Source: Desulfatibacillum alkenivorans DSM 16219 (GTDB lineage Bacteria > Desulfobacterota > Desulfobacteria > Desulfobacterales > Desulfatibacillaceae). From it: a stretch of 64,000 nucleotides of DNA. Under the pieces are notes generated by a model. The model was given only the letters and a program-made list of their open reading frames with translations. It did no database searches and was not told the DNA's origin. The position numbers and the translations under genes are program-made. Position 1 is the stretch's first letter; each line of letters starts with the position of its first letter. The stretch lies in contig NZ_FQZU01000026.1 in assembly GCF_900142135.1 (NCBI RefSeq), forward strand, positions 22,010 to 86,009, read 5' to 3'. Below are positions 54,345 to 63,526 of the stretch, in pieces.

Positions 54345-56759
54345 TTACCGGTTCAGGTTCCGGCCCGCCGGGTTGGGGCCTAGGTCGCGCAGTTTTTTGT
54401 CCATGTCCGCGATGGTATCCACAAAAAGCTGGTAATTGGACACCCCTATGTAGTCGAAGCGCAGGCGGGTGGTGCTGATTCCCAATTGCTCCATGAGTTT
54501 GTGCATGAGCGCCGTGCGCTTGTCGGTCAGGTAGTTTCCGTTGATGTGATGGCACCCTTTGGGCGGGCAGCCTCCAACCAGAATGCCGTCCACGCCCTGC
54601 TTGAACATTTCCATGATTAGGGCCGTGTTCACGGAGGATGAACACCGAATGCGGATGCTTCGGAAATTGGGCGGGGCTTTCAGGCCGTTGACGCTGGCAA
54701 GGTCGGCCGCCGCGTAGGAGCACCAATAGCAAAGCAGCGCCAGGATTTTGGGATCTCCGTTGTTGACGCCTTGAAACGCCACGTTGGTCTGATCCAGGAT
54801 TTGCTGGTCCGAAAAATTGACCAGGGCGGCCGCGTGGGTGGGGCAGGCGGCGGCGCAAAAGCCGCAGGCCTGGCAGAACGCCGGATCGCATACCATGCCT
54901 TCGGCGGTGAATTTGATGGCCCCATGGGGGCATACGGTCTCGCAAATGCGGCACGATATGCAGTATTGGGGATCTATCTGGCTGGCGAACTTGCCGATTT
55001 CCTTTTTCCCCTTAAGAAAATAGGGCAGGGCGGTCATGGCCGCGGCGTGACCTTGCTCCACGGCCTGCTGCACCACCTTGGGGCCGGAGGCCGCGCCGAT
55101 GACGTACACCCGGTCCACCAGGGATTCCGTGGGCCGGAATATCCGGGGCTGGTTCTCGATGGGAAAGCCCGCCTCGTCCATTCTCATCTGGAGTTGGGTG
55201 ACCAGATTGTCCGGGTCCTTTTGGGGCAACTGGGCCGAGGCCAGAACCACCATGTCCGCGTCGATGGTCAGCTTGCCGTCCTCAAACACATGCTCGCCGC
55301 CCGATGATTCGGCCTGATCGTCCAATTGGTCCAAGGCGATGGATAGGCCGCCTTGGCCGCCAGCCGTGATGGAGTCGATATTGCCCTTGACGAACTCGAT
55401 GCCCATTTTCCGGACCGTGTCGTACATGCTTTCGAAGGTGCGTTCGTACGTGCGGATGTCGTAATAGTAGATGATGGTCACTTCGGTTTCCATCATGCCC
55501 TGAGCCACCCGCAAGGCCTGCTTCATGGTGATGCCGCAGCATGTCTTGGAGCAATGGGGCGCGCCCAGGCCCTCCTTGTCCCTTGTAGCCCGGGAGCCTG
55601 CGCACAGCACAAACACGATGTGCTCGGGCGTTTCGCCGTCCGAGGGCTTTTTGACGCCGTGCTCCAAAAGGCGCTCGAACTCCATGCCCGTCACCACGTC
55701 CGGGGAGGCATATCCCAACTCGGGCCGGTTGTGCACCGTGGCGGCGTCAAAGCCCGTGCCCAGGAATACGGCGCCGTAGGTGTCCTGAAATTTTTCCGGC
55801 TGGGCGTTCAGGTTGATGGCCTGGGTGGGGCAGATTTTCTCGCACTCGCCGCACTTGGTGCAGTATTGCTCCAGGATGTTGTATTTGTCGGGTACGGCCC
55901 GGGCGAAGTCCTTGTCAATGGCCTTGCGGGAGAATAGTCCCTCGTCGTAGGAGCTGACCGCGAATTCCGGGCAGACCCTGGCGCACTCGCCGCAGGACAC
56001 GCATTTATCCTCGTCCACATAATTGGGGGCGGCTTCCACCGTGGCCAGAAAATTTCCGTCCTCCTTCTCGATGTGCGAAACCCTGGCCTGGGTGTGTACG
56101 CCGATGAGCGGATTCATGATCGCGCCTGAGGCCTGCACCGGCCCCACGCACATGCTCACGCACTTGCCGTCCCAGTTTTCCGTCTGGAACAAGAGGGAAA
56201 TCTGGCACAGGCGCCCGCCCAGAAAGGTTCCGCGCTCCACAATATCCACCTGCTTGCCCACGCCGGCCAGATCCTTGGCCGCAGCCAGTCCGGCCGGGCC
56301 TCCGCCCACCACCAGGGCTTTGTCCGAAATCAACACATCCGGCAGGCTTTCCCGATCCAGGCTCAACCTTGCATGGGCCATGCGGATTTCGTCCAACGCC
56401 TTGGCCTCGGCCGCCGGGCCGGGTTCGTGCAGCCAGGCGCACTGCTCACGGATGTTGGCGACCTCGTACATGGCCTTGTTGATGCCGCATTGATCAAGGG
56501 TGAGGGTGATGAACTCTTCGGGAAAGCGCAAAGAGGTCCTGGCGGAGCATCCCGCAAACAACACCCGGTCCACCCCGGAGTCCTTGATCTCCTGCTTCAA
56601 GTTGGCCATCTCCGCCTTGCTGCACAGGATGTCCTTCCGAGCCGCAAACACCGTGTAGGGGAGTTTGGCGGCCTCCTGCTCCAGAAGCGCTGTGTCCAGG
56701 AAATTGGAAACCTGGCCTTTGCAATTGCAAATCCAGATGCCGATCTTGGGTTCGGCCAT
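54345..56759 (-). CDS. HdrA-MvhD fusion: flavin/Fe-S electron-bifurcating subunit
   Basis: 804 residues from the ATG at 56759. IGIWICNCKG starts HdrA; the FAD fold follows at LVVGGGPAGLAAAKDL and TFLGGRL; four ferredoxin-like motifs occur (CVSCGECARVCP, CTKCGECEKICP, CISCRICETVCP, CQACGFCAAACP). The last 150 residues are MvhD (LCYWCSYAAADL, RIRCSSSVNTALIMEMF and GGCPPKGCHHINGNY). In methanogens HdrA and MvhD are separate chains. Here one protein should join the hydrogenase to heterodisulfide-reductase-type chemistry, with FAD-based bifurcation. No hdrB or hdrC is in the window, so the partner is elsewhere. Confidence 0.92.
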   Translation of the reverse strand: MAEPKIGIWICNCKGQVSNFLDTALLEQEAAKLPYTVFAARKDILCSKAEMANLKQEIKDSGVDRVLFAGCSARTSLRFPEEFITLTLDQCGINKAMYEVANIREQCAWLHEPGPAAEAKALDEIRMAHARLSLDRESLPDVLISDKALVVGGGPAGLAAAKDLAGVGKQVDIVERGTFLGGRLCQISLLFQTENWDGKCVSMCVGPVQASGAIMNPLIGVHTQARVSHIEKEDGNFLATVEAAPNYVDEDKCVSCGECARVCPEFAVSSYDEGLFSRKAIDKDFARAVPDKYNILEQYCTKCGECEKICPTQAINLNAQPEKFQDTYGAVFLGTGFDAATVHNRPELGYASPDVVTGMEFERLLEHGVKKPSDGETPEHIVFVLCAGSRATRDKEGLGAPHCSKTCCGITMKQALRVAQGMMETEVTIIYYYDIRTYERTFESMYDTVRKMGIEFVKGNIDSITAGGQGGLSIALDQLDDQAESSGGEHVFEDGKLTIDADMVVLASAQLPQKDPDNLVTQLQMRMDEAGFPIENQPRIFRPTESLVDRVYVIGAASGPKVVQQAVEQGHAAAMTALPYFLKGKKEIGKFASQIDPQYCISCRICETVCPHGAIKFTAEGMVCDPAFCQACGFCAAACPTHAAALVNFSDQQILDQTNVAFQGVNNGDPKILALLCYWCSYAAADLASVNGLKAPPNFRSIRIRCSSSVNTALIMEMFKQGVDGILVGGCPPKGCHHINGNYLTDKRTALMHKLMEQLGISTTRLRFDYIGVSNYQLFVDTIADMDKKLRDLGPNPAGRNLNR

Positions 56760-56781
56760 AAATAGCCCCTCCTCATAACCG

Positions 56782-56801
56782 GGCGGGCCTATAAGCCCGC
56801 C
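56782..56801. promoter_or_regulatory. Hairpin in the hdrA-mvhD leader
   Basis: GGCGGGC / GCCCGCC with a six-base loop, about 25 bases upstream of the ATG and close to the GAGGAGGGG ribosome site. It could affect translation initiation or mRNA stability. Confidence 0.5.
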
Positions 56802-57052
56802 TGAACGCAAATTGTAGATGCTGATGGTTTTAAAACGGTTTAAGAAATGTAGTGCATTGAGCTTGAAGTTGCCTGGAACTATAGCATATTCCGATTCAAA
56901 CTGGCAAGGATGAGGATGTGAGGATGAGGATGTGCTGGTAGGGGAACCAAAACTGGCGGTGGCTCATTGAAGAGGTGGTCATCTGCTCTCTGGAGGTAGT
57001 GTCCAGAATTTTTCGCACTTTTGATTTTGAGCAGCCCCAACCGGGGTTTGGA

Positions 57053-57092
57053 TGCGATGCCGCCGGGGGCCATGGCCCCCGGCGGCATCGCA
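57053..57092. repeat. Perfect 40-bp palindrome
   Basis: TGCGATGCCGCCGGGGGC pairs exactly with GCCCCCGGCGGCATCGCA around a central CATG. It lies three bases past the stop of the transposase remnant (57095) and may be its terminator or an IS end feature. Confidence 0.85.
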
Positions 57093-57094
57093 GT

Positions 57095-57259
57095 CTATGC
57101 TGTCTTGTTTAAAGTTTCCATGTGCTCCATATTGAGATAACGTCGAGTGCCCCACTTGCTGCTTGAGATATGCCTCAGGCGCGCCGCTACAAGCATCAGA
57201 GCCGACTTTCCGTCAGGGAAGGCTCCCACCACCCTTGTTCTTCGCCGGATCTCCCGCAT
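57095..57259 (-). pseudogene. IS256-family transposase, C-terminal remnant
   Basis: 54 codons on the minus strand read MREIRRRTRVVGAFPDGKSA, then LMLVAARLRHISSSKWGTRR and YLNMEH before the stop, matching the C-terminus of IS256-type (mutator-like) transposases. The frame is interrupted a few codons upstream of 57259 and nothing else of the gene remains. Other bases of 56820-57361 hold no gene. Confidence 0.82.
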
Positions 57260-57361
57260 GAGGCGCCCTCAAGGAAGCGCTTAGAATCATTTATAATATT
57301 GACGACTCCAACCTCGAATCATTGATTGAAAAGCTATTGCCGGCCTGATGCACCGTCAGAT

Positions 57362-58213
57362 TTACATAAAAAACGCAGCAAGTTTTTTCATATGAATGGG
57401 GGTTGTTCCGAAGACGATCATGCGGAAGAGAACGATTCCCAGGGCGATGATGGGCACGGCGAATCGTCCGGCGTAACGCAAAATCAGGCGGCCGGCTCTT
57501 AAGGGTTCTTTGTCAGCTTCCGCCTGCTCTGGAGGGGCGATGCGGCTGCCTGCCATGACCTTGTAAACCATGGACCCGGAGCATCCCACGGCCAGGATGA
57601 ACCAGTGCTCCAGGACAGGGATCTTAAGCAATTGGGGGCCTTTTTGAATGGCGGGGCTCCAGATATCCTTGAACGCGTCCGGGTATATAAGCAGGATAAT
57701 CCAGTACCAGCACGCATTGAATGCTAAGATCAGCAGGCCGGAGAACGCACAGACCTTGTACAGGTCCCGTCGGATCAGGACCAGCAGGGCGGAGGTGGTC
57801 ATGAGCATGACCACGAAGTTCTCCACGGAGTTCAGATGAAAGACGATTCTCATGGCAACAAAAATCACGGCGTTAGCCAGGATGACGACCGTGAGCAAGA
57901 GCGGGTTCGGGGGTCTTGTGGGGGCGTAATCGGTTTTAGCGGCGAATTCAAAAATTTTTGCGGAAATGCCGCCGTAAAAAAATCCGTAGAGGAAGCTCTC
58001 GAAGTTGTAGAGGTCGAAAATGGTCTGGGGATGCCAGTAGTCCCGGAAAGAGACGTACCGGTCGAAAAACATGGCGCCCGCGCCCGCCAGCATGCCGATG
58101 TATACGATTTCCTCCCACCCGCTTCTCTTTTTATATAATATCAGCGCCCAGAACGGAACCAGCAGGGCGACGCTCCAGAGGTAGTAGTACTGGGTGAGGA
58201 AATTGCTTTGCAT
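57362..58213 (-). CDS. Uncharacterised polytopic membrane protein
   Basis: 283 residues from the ATG at 58213. Seven to eight hydrophobic helices; charged residues sit at helix boundaries (MFFDRYVSFRDYW, FDLYNFESFLYGFFYGGI). The arrangement loosely recalls lycopene-cyclase-like or bacterial DUF membrane families, but no catalytic motif convinces me. It is isolated: IS debris downstream and hairpin repeats upstream. Function unknown. Confidence 0.82.
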   Translation of the reverse strand: MQSNFLTQYYYLWSVALLVPFWALILYKKRSGWEEIVYIGMLAGAGAMFFDRYVSFRDYWHPQTIFDLYNFESFLYGFFYGGISAKIFEFAAKTDYAPTRPPNPLLLTVVILANAVIFVAMRIVFHLNSVENFVVMLMTTSALLVLIRRDLYKVCAFSGLLILAFNACWYWIILLIYPDAFKDIWSPAIQKGPQLLKIPVLEHWFILAVGCSGSMVYKVMAGSRIAPPEQAEADKEPLRAGRLILRYAGRFAVPIIALGIVLFRMIVFGTTPIHMKKLAAFFM

Positions 58214-58345
58214 GGGATTTGCTCCGTTCAAGGCCGTTGACTGATTGACGGGCACGATATCATATCCATGGGGGGGCGCCAAGAAGAAGGCGTTTTGTTA
58301 TTTTAGGGCTGATTGGGATTTTTGCCGCAATTCCAAGATGACGCT

Positions 58346-58424
58346 GGGTCCCCGTTTCCGCCATTGCGTCATTATGATTGCAAAACTGCCCGCAATCATA
58401 ATGCCTCCATGGCTGCACGGGGAT
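58346..58424. repeat. Nested-hairpin repeat, copy 1
   Basis: A 79-base unit with outer arms TCCCCGT / ACGGGGA and an inner perfect stem ATTATGATTGC / GCAATCATAAT around AAAACTGCCC. Copy 2 is at 58626-58703 and matches almost base for base. Looks like a REP- or MITE-type element. Confidence 0.8.
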
Positions 58425-58625
58425 GACGGAGCGAAGCGATCGTTGCATATTGTATGTCATGGATGCTCCTTAGCCAATAACCGGGGAAAGCCCGCGTCCT
58501 TTGAACTTTCGAGCTTCCTTTCAGCCCGTCATCCCGGCAAGGGTGGTCCGCTTTTCAGGACCGCCTGCAAGCCGGGACCCAGTGTCATTATGCATGAGGC
58601 CGGCAAGGCATTGAAAAACGCTTCC

Positions 58626-58703
58626 GGGTCCCCGTTTCCGCCATTGCGTCATATGATTGCAAAACTGCCCGCAATCATAATGCCTCCATGGCTGCACGGG
58701 GAT
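58626..58703. repeat. Nested-hairpin repeat, copy 2
   Basis: Same unit as 58346-58424, one base shorter in the inner left arm. The 200 bases between the copies and the 290 bases before the cyclase gene show no gene. Confidence 0.8.
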
Positions 58704-58994
58704 TATGAAAAGAGGCGGCATTGCTGTCAAAGGGCTTTGGGCGCGGCGTTTTTTCGGAAACAGGGCCATGCCCCCGAAATCCAATATCCTCTTTCCTGAG
58801 GGGATGCGGAAGAGCGGTCTCCATGCTCACAAGGCCTGCGAACCACTATATATGGCGGTTCATTTTAAAAAAGGGTTGCACGAAAAGGGCTTGGGGGATA
58901 TTTCTGGGCGCAGGCATGCGGAATCGCTATTGATAGCAGCCTTCCGCTTATTCTATAATCCTGGAAAAAACCTTTTAGGGAAAAGGCGCCGGAT

Positions 58995-60200
58995 TTGGCA
59001 TCGGATAGACGCAAGTTAAGGGACCTGACAACCATCGCCGAAATCAGCCTCAAGCTGACTTCGGAGCTGGAGCCGGAGTCCCTGTTTTACCTTATTGTCT
59101 TTTACGCCTCCGTGCTTTTGGAAGCGGACAAGGCCGTGCTTTGGGTCGTTGATCCTGAGACGAACGAGCATAAGGTGAAGGCGGTCCATGGTTATGAAAA
59201 TGACCAGGAGATGCTGAATCAGGTGTATATGGGGTCGTTCAACGCGGAATGGGGGGAGGAAGAGGCGCCCTTTACAGTGGTGCGGCCCCAGGCTCGCGCA
59301 AAACTGCCTTTTTTAAATCCCGGCTGCGAGTATGAAGCCCTTGTGGCGCCGGTTTTGGGAAAGCGGGAAGCCATCGGCGCGATCATTGTAGAGGATAAAC
59401 TCAGCGGCGAACCTTTTTCCTCCTATGACGGGGAGATTTTGCATCTGCTGGCGGCCCACGCCGGGATCGCCATTGAGAACGCCCGGCTTTACCAGGAGCA
59501 GGACCGGCTTGTGAAGCTCCGCACCCGCGACCTGGAGGCCGAACGCAACAAGTCGGAGCAACTGCTGCTCAACATTCTGCCGGATGAAGTATACCGGGAA
59601 CTCAAGGAGCGGGGGCGCGTCACGCCCAAACGCCATGACAGCGTGACCATACTTTTTGCGGATTTTGTGGATTTTACCGCTCACGCAGAGAAAATATCCC
59701 CCGAAGAGTTGATTGACGACCTGGAGGCCAGCTACGCCCTGTTTGATGAGATCGTGGAAGCCCGCGGCCTGGAAAAGCTGAAGACCATCGGCGACTCCTA
59801 CATGTGCGCCGGAGGGTTGACGGTCCTGAACAAAAACCACGCCATGGATTGCGTGCAGGCCGGCCTTGAAATGGTGGAGAGCATCAAGGCGATCAAGCAG
59901 GCCCGGCAGGCCCTGGGCATCAACTCATGGGACGTGCGCGTAGGCATCCATACCGGGCCGGTGGTGGCGGGGGTCATCGGCCAGACAAAGTTTACCTATG
60001 ACGTATGGGGGGAAGCGGTCAATCTGGCCAGCCGGATGGAGGCCAACGGCATTCCCAACAAGGTGAATATTTCAGAGGCCACCTATTTGCAGGTGAAGGA
60101 CCAATTCCAGTGCGATCCGCGCGGCATGATCCGCCTTAAGGGGATTGGAAAGGCTCAAATGTATCTGGTGAAGGCTTTTAAAGGCCAAAAGTGCGGTTAA
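58995..60200 (+). CDS. Class III adenylate cyclase with GAF sensor domain
   Basis: 401 residues from a TTG. A GAF domain spans about 10-175 (LYLIVFYASVLLEADKAVLW-like start, then AGIAIENARLY), a linker with a short helix (LLLNILPDEVYRELKERG) follows, then the cyclase: TILFADFVDFT (metal Asp pair near 222/226), LEKLKTIGDSYMCAGG (base-selecting Lys), GPVVAGVIG and YDVWGEAVNLASRM (Asp, Asn, Arg). Lys plus Asp at the base-contact sites favour ATP over GTP. Soluble. It begins a five-gene plus-strand signalling cluster. Confidence 0.88.
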   Translation: MASDRRKLRDLTTIAEISLKLTSELEPESLFYLIVFYASVLLEADKAVLWVVDPETNEHKVKAVHGYENDQEMLNQVYMGSFNAEWGEEEAPFTVVRPQARAKLPFLNPGCEYEALVAPVLGKREAIGAIIVEDKLSGEPFSSYDGEILHLLAAHAGIAIENARLYQEQDRLVKLRTRDLEAERNKSEQLLLNILPDEVYRELKERGRVTPKRHDSVTILFADFVDFTAHAEKISPEELIDDLEASYALFDEIVEARGLEKLKTIGDSYMCAGGLTVLNKNHAMDCVQAGLEMVESIKAIKQARQALGINSWDVRVGIHTGPVVAGVIGQTKFTYDVWGEAVNLASRMEANGIPNKVNISEATYLQVKDQFQCDPRGMIRLKGIGKAQMYLVKAFKGQKCG

Positions 60201-60333
60201 AGATTGCCCTGCATCATGGACAATCTTAACAAAAAGGCTTGCCAAGTCAGCATGGGGCAAGTTAAAAAAAAGTCACCGGATCAGTTTAACGAGCCTGAAC
60301 AATAAGTAAAAAATAAAGCACAAAGGTGACCAA

Positions 60334-60705
60334 ATGGAAAATCTCGTTTTTAATGATTTAACCATCGAGGTCGGTGAACCCGTTTCGGGCAAAATCAGAC
60401 TGGACTGGAAAGGCAAAAGCAACGACCGCCAGCCCCGGAAAATCCTCGATCCGTTCTTCGTGACGATCTGCGATGCAGCCAAGGAAATGCAATCCGCCAT
60501 TGAAATGCATTTTGAGGACCTGGAGTATTTCAATTCCTCCACCATCACCGCCATCATTCAGTTAATCCAGGATTTGCGGAACAAGCAGGTTCCTTTAGAG
60601 ATAGTCTATGATCAGACCATGAAATGGCAGAAGCTCAGTTTTGACGCCTTGAAGATATTTGAGAAAAAACAGGAAGGGTTGTTAAAAATAAGCGCCATCG
60701 AATAG
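60334..60705 (+). CDS. STAS-like (anti-sigma-factor-antagonist type) protein
   Basis: 123 residues. The order of short beta strands and helices with HFEDLEYFNSSTITAIIQLI (about residues 57-76) and the VPLEIVYDQTMKWQKLS block resembles the STAS fold; the SST at the start of the central helix is where SpoIIAA-like proteins carry the phosphorylated Ser. It stands 10 bases before a HATPase-type kinase gene, as expected for an anti-anti-sigma/anti-sigma pair. The assignment is by fold pattern and context. Confidence 0.65.
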   Translation: MENLVFNDLTIEVGEPVSGKIRLDWKGKSNDRQPRKILDPFFVTICDAAKEMQSAIEMHFEDLEYFNSSTITAIIQLIQDLRNKQVPLEIVYDQTMKWQKLSFDALKIFEKKQEGLLKISAIE

Positions 60706-60715
60706 GAGGGCGAAG

Positions 60716-61216
60716 ATGGAAGTTGACATCAAGCTGAACACTCCTCTGGGTCAGGAGTGGGAAAGCGCTGAAGCCTTACGCGTCGCAATCGTAGGTTGCC
60801 TGGAGGCCCTCTTCAGGGATCGGGACTTTGGACAGGCGGTTGGGATGGTAAGCAGGGAACTGGTGGAAAACGCCATCAAATACGGAGACTGGGAGCATTC
60901 CGACCCTTCCCTTTTCCAGTTCAGCTTTATATTGACCAATGACGAGATTATCGTCCAGGTTTCCAATCCTGTTTCCGCAGACGAAAACACGCCCAAAGAA
61001 CTTCTGGACGCCATTGACTGGATCAAGCAATTCTCTTCTCCGGCGGAAGCCTACATGGCCCGTATGCAACAGGTGGCGGAGCAGCCCAAGGACTCCAAGT
61101 TAAGCTGCCTGGGGCTGGTCCGGGTCGCCTACGAAGGGAATTTTGAACTAGACGCCTATATGGATGATAATAATGTGATCCATATCAAAGCCATATCCAA
61201 AATAGAAAACCGATAG
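60716..61216 (+). CDS. HATPase-fold anti-sigma/kinase-like regulatory protein
   Basis: 166 residues. MVSRELVENAIKYGDWEHSD is the N box of GHKL ATPases of the RsbW/SpoIIAB type (ELxxNAxKYG). SLFQFSFILTNDEIIVQVSN supplies the following strands and the C-terminal SCLGLVRVAYEG may stand for the glycine lid. Family members phosphorylate STAS antagonists. It sits between the STAS-like gene and a lipoprotein, and a SpoIIE-type phosphatase lies two genes on. Confidence 0.78.
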   Translation: MEVDIKLNTPLGQEWESAEALRVAIVGCLEALFRDRDFGQAVGMVSRELVENAIKYGDWEHSDPSLFQFSFILTNDEIIVQVSNPVSADENTPKELLDAIDWIKQFSSPAEAYMARMQQVAEQPKDSKLSCLGLVRVAYEGNFELDAYMDDNNVIHIKAISKIENR

Positions 61217-61225
61217 GAACAAAAA

Positions 61226-62041
61226 ATGGATCTCATGTTCGTTAAAAGAATCGCCGGCCTTTCCTGCATCCTCATTGCGCTGCCGTTGCTCGTCCTGCCC
61301 GGCTGCGCCATCAACGACGCCATTACCGGCGCCATCGCCAACAACAGCGCGAAGGCCGACGCGAATGAAAAGTTGTTTTTGGACGGCATGCTTTTCGCCT
61401 ACGAAGGGGATTATGATCAGGCGTACGAGGCTTTCGGTCAAGTGGATAACAGCCACCATCTCTACCTGCTTGCACGGAAGGAGATGCAGGAGATCGATTT
61501 GATGCGCGCCCAGCCCCAGCCCCAAGCCCAATCCCAGGCGCCGGAGCCTGCAAAGCCCGTTTACAGGCTTCCGGCCTGGCGCGTTGCGGAATACAAACGA
61601 TTTACGGCCGAGGGAAAGGCTTATGACGACAAGGGAGAATACGAACTCGCTTTCTTCTCCTATCAAAACGCCAAAAAGGTGGCGGCCAAGGATAATGGGC
61701 TTGCCAACATCGCCCAGAGAAGAAAAGCGGAGGTGGAACCCAAGGCCGTATCCGCCGTACAGGCCAAACTGCAAAAAGCGGACGAACTGGATCAAAAGTA
61801 CAAGTTTCAGGAAATCATAGACATGCTGAGGCCCATCGCCCACGTTTCCCTCATGAAAGAGGAGGTCCATGACAAACTGGCCTCGGCTCTGCATAAACTG
61901 GCCCTGGTCAACTATCAGCAGTCCAATTACAAAACCGCGGCGGACCTGTTTGATGAGGAGTACAAATACAGGCCCGAAAAGTCGGTCAAGGAGTTGAGCA
62001 TAAAGGCCCGCAAACTTTCCGAGGCCTTGGAATCGCATTAG
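61226..62041 (+). CDS. TPR-like lipoprotein in the signalling cluster
   Basis: 271 residues. The signal peptide ends LLVLPGCAIND with a lipobox Cys, so the protein is anchored to an envelope membrane. Helical pairs resembling TPRs occur at about 50-85 (AYEGDYDQAYEAFGQVD), a Gln/Pro-rich linker (PQPQAQSQAPEPA) at about 95-110, and further TPR-like helices to the end (YQQSNYKTAADLFDEEYKYR). A scaffold or sensor role in the cluster is an inference. Confidence 0.82.
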   Translation: MDLMFVKRIAGLSCILIALPLLVLPGCAINDAITGAIANNSAKADANEKLFLDGMLFAYEGDYDQAYEAFGQVDNSHHLYLLARKEMQEIDLMRAQPQPQAQSQAPEPAKPVYRLPAWRVAEYKRFTAEGKAYDDKGEYELAFFSYQNAKKVAAKDNGLANIAQRRKAEVEPKAVSAVQAKLQKADELDQKYKFQEIIDMLRPIAHVSLMKEEVHDKLASALHKLALVNYQQSNYKTAADLFDEEYKYRPEKSVKELSIKARKLSEALESH

Positions 62042-62074
62042 GGATTTTGTAAAAGTCCACGGAGGGCCTTTTTC

Positions 62075-63526
62075 TTGAGTCTGCGAATAAAACTCACCCT
62101 GCTGAACCTGTTGCTCATTCTGGTGGTGGGAGTCACCCTGACCGGATACATGGCGTCAATGCAACAACGGGACCTGCTTCATGAAAAGATAATCAGGGCT
62201 CAATCCCTGTTGGATAACCTTATCATACAGAATAAGGAAGTGCTCATCCTGAAGGACGACTTCGCCCTGGAAATCTCCGCCAGGCGCTTCATAAAAAATC
62301 AGGACATTTTGTTTCTGCTGGTGGAATACGGAAACCACCAGCTTTTTGTGACCGAGGAAGACGACAAACAGTCTTTGCAAGCCATTGCCGAATCAGGCCA
62401 ATCCGAATCCGCCTTCCACAATGAGCCGGTGCGGTTGCTGCAAAAAGAGATGATCGTAGGCGACAAGGTGATGGGTAATTACGTCCTGGGCCTGTCTCTG
62501 GCCAGCCTGCGGGAAAAAACGGCCAAGACCATGGAACGGGCCGCCCTCATCGCCTCCCTGCTCACCCTCTCCTTTATGCTGATCGCTCTGTTGGTCACCC
62601 GCCGCATGCTGCGGCCGATCTGGGACATCGGAGAGTTCGCCCGGGACCTTGGCTCCGGCGCCCTGGGAAGGCAAATAGAGATTAATCGCAAGGATGAGAT
62701 CGGCCGTCTCGCCGATGTCATGAACTGGATGTCTAAAGAGCTTTTAACCGCGCAAAACGACCTTGTCCAAAAGGAATTGCTGGAACAGGAATTTGAAATC
62801 GCCCAGAACATTCAGCAGCAGTTTTTGCCAAAGGAAAAAATTCAAGTCCCGAATTTACTCTACGAGACCTATTTCAAGCCTGCCAGGCAGGTCGGCGGCG
62901 ACGCCTTTGACTTTTTCCAACTGGCTGACGGCAAGGTGGGATTCATGGTGGCGGATGTGGCCGGAAAGGGCGTAGAGGGCGCCCTGGGCATGATCATCAC
63001 CATCACCATGCTTCATACCGTAATAAGCCGGGGCGTGAACGACCCTCTCAAGATCATGAGCGAAGTCAACGATGAACTGCTCACGAACCTTCCCGGAACC
63101 ATGTTTGTGACCATGGCCTTCGCCGTGTTCGACCCGGAGCAGGGCACGCTGACTCTTGCGTCGGCCGGACACCCGGAAATGTATCATATGGGCGCTCATG
63201 AAACCGTCAATTTATTTGAGGAAAACGCCGGCGTCCCCCTTGGCATGGTTGAAAGCGAACTTTGGGAAACGGAAATCCAAAGAAAAGTGATCCGAATGAA
63301 AGAGGGCGAAAGTTTGCTGATCTATACGGACGGCGTCACCGAGACTTTTAATGAGAACGGGGACCTTTTCGGCGACGAAAATCTGACGTCCTTTTTGGAG
63401 GAAAACCGTTTGCTCAATCCCTCGGAGTTTGTGCAGGCGCTCGTTGACCGTTTGGATTCCTTCCGGGGCCGGGGCGACATCCTGGACGACGACATCACCG
63501 TGCTGGTCCTGAAACATTCTGCATAG
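62075..63526 (+). CDS. Membrane HAMP-SpoIIE/PP2C serine phosphatase (RsbU-like)
   Basis: 483 residues from a TTG. A short periplasmic sensor (about 35-150) lies between two transmembrane helices (LLNLLLILVVGVTLTGYMAS; ASLLTLSFMLIALLV), then a HAMP domain with a linker (about 175-245), then a PP2C-like SpoIIE domain: PARQVGGDAFDFFQL and VADVAGKGVEGALGM (metal Asp residues), LIYTDGVTE and DDDITVLVLK. It should dephosphorylate the STAS-like protein in response to an envelope signal, completing a partner-switching loop with the upstream genes. Confidence 0.9.
   Translation: MSLRIKLTLLNLLLILVVGVTLTGYMASMQQRDLLHEKIIRAQSLLDNLIIQNKEVLILKDDFALEISARRFIKNQDILFLLVEYGNHQLFVTEEDDKQSLQAIAESGQSESAFHNEPVRLLQKEMIVGDKVMGNYVLGLSLASLREKTAKTMERAALIASLLTLSFMLIALLVTRRMLRPIWDIGEFARDLGSGALGRQIEINRKDEIGRLADVMNWMSKELLTAQNDLVQKELLEQEFEIAQNIQQQFLPKEKIQVPNLLYETYFKPARQVGGDAFDFFQLADGKVGFMVADVAGKGVEGALGMIITITMLHTVISRGVNDPLKIMSEVNDELLTNLPGTMFVTMAFAVFDPEQGTLTLASAGHPEMYHMGAHETVNLFEENAGVPLGMVESELWETEIQRKVIRMKEGESLLIYTDGVTETFNENGDLFGDENLTSFLEENRLLNPSEFVQALVDRLDSFRGRGDILDDDITVLVLKHSA

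Noticed and set aside
53300..54478. 392-codon plus-strand frame
   Set aside because: Antisense of mvhG, with no recognisable domain.
56879..57000. Runs of GAGGATG near 56905-56936 as a possible regulatory repeat
   Set aside because: Two imperfect short copies only; simple-sequence slippage is enough to explain them.
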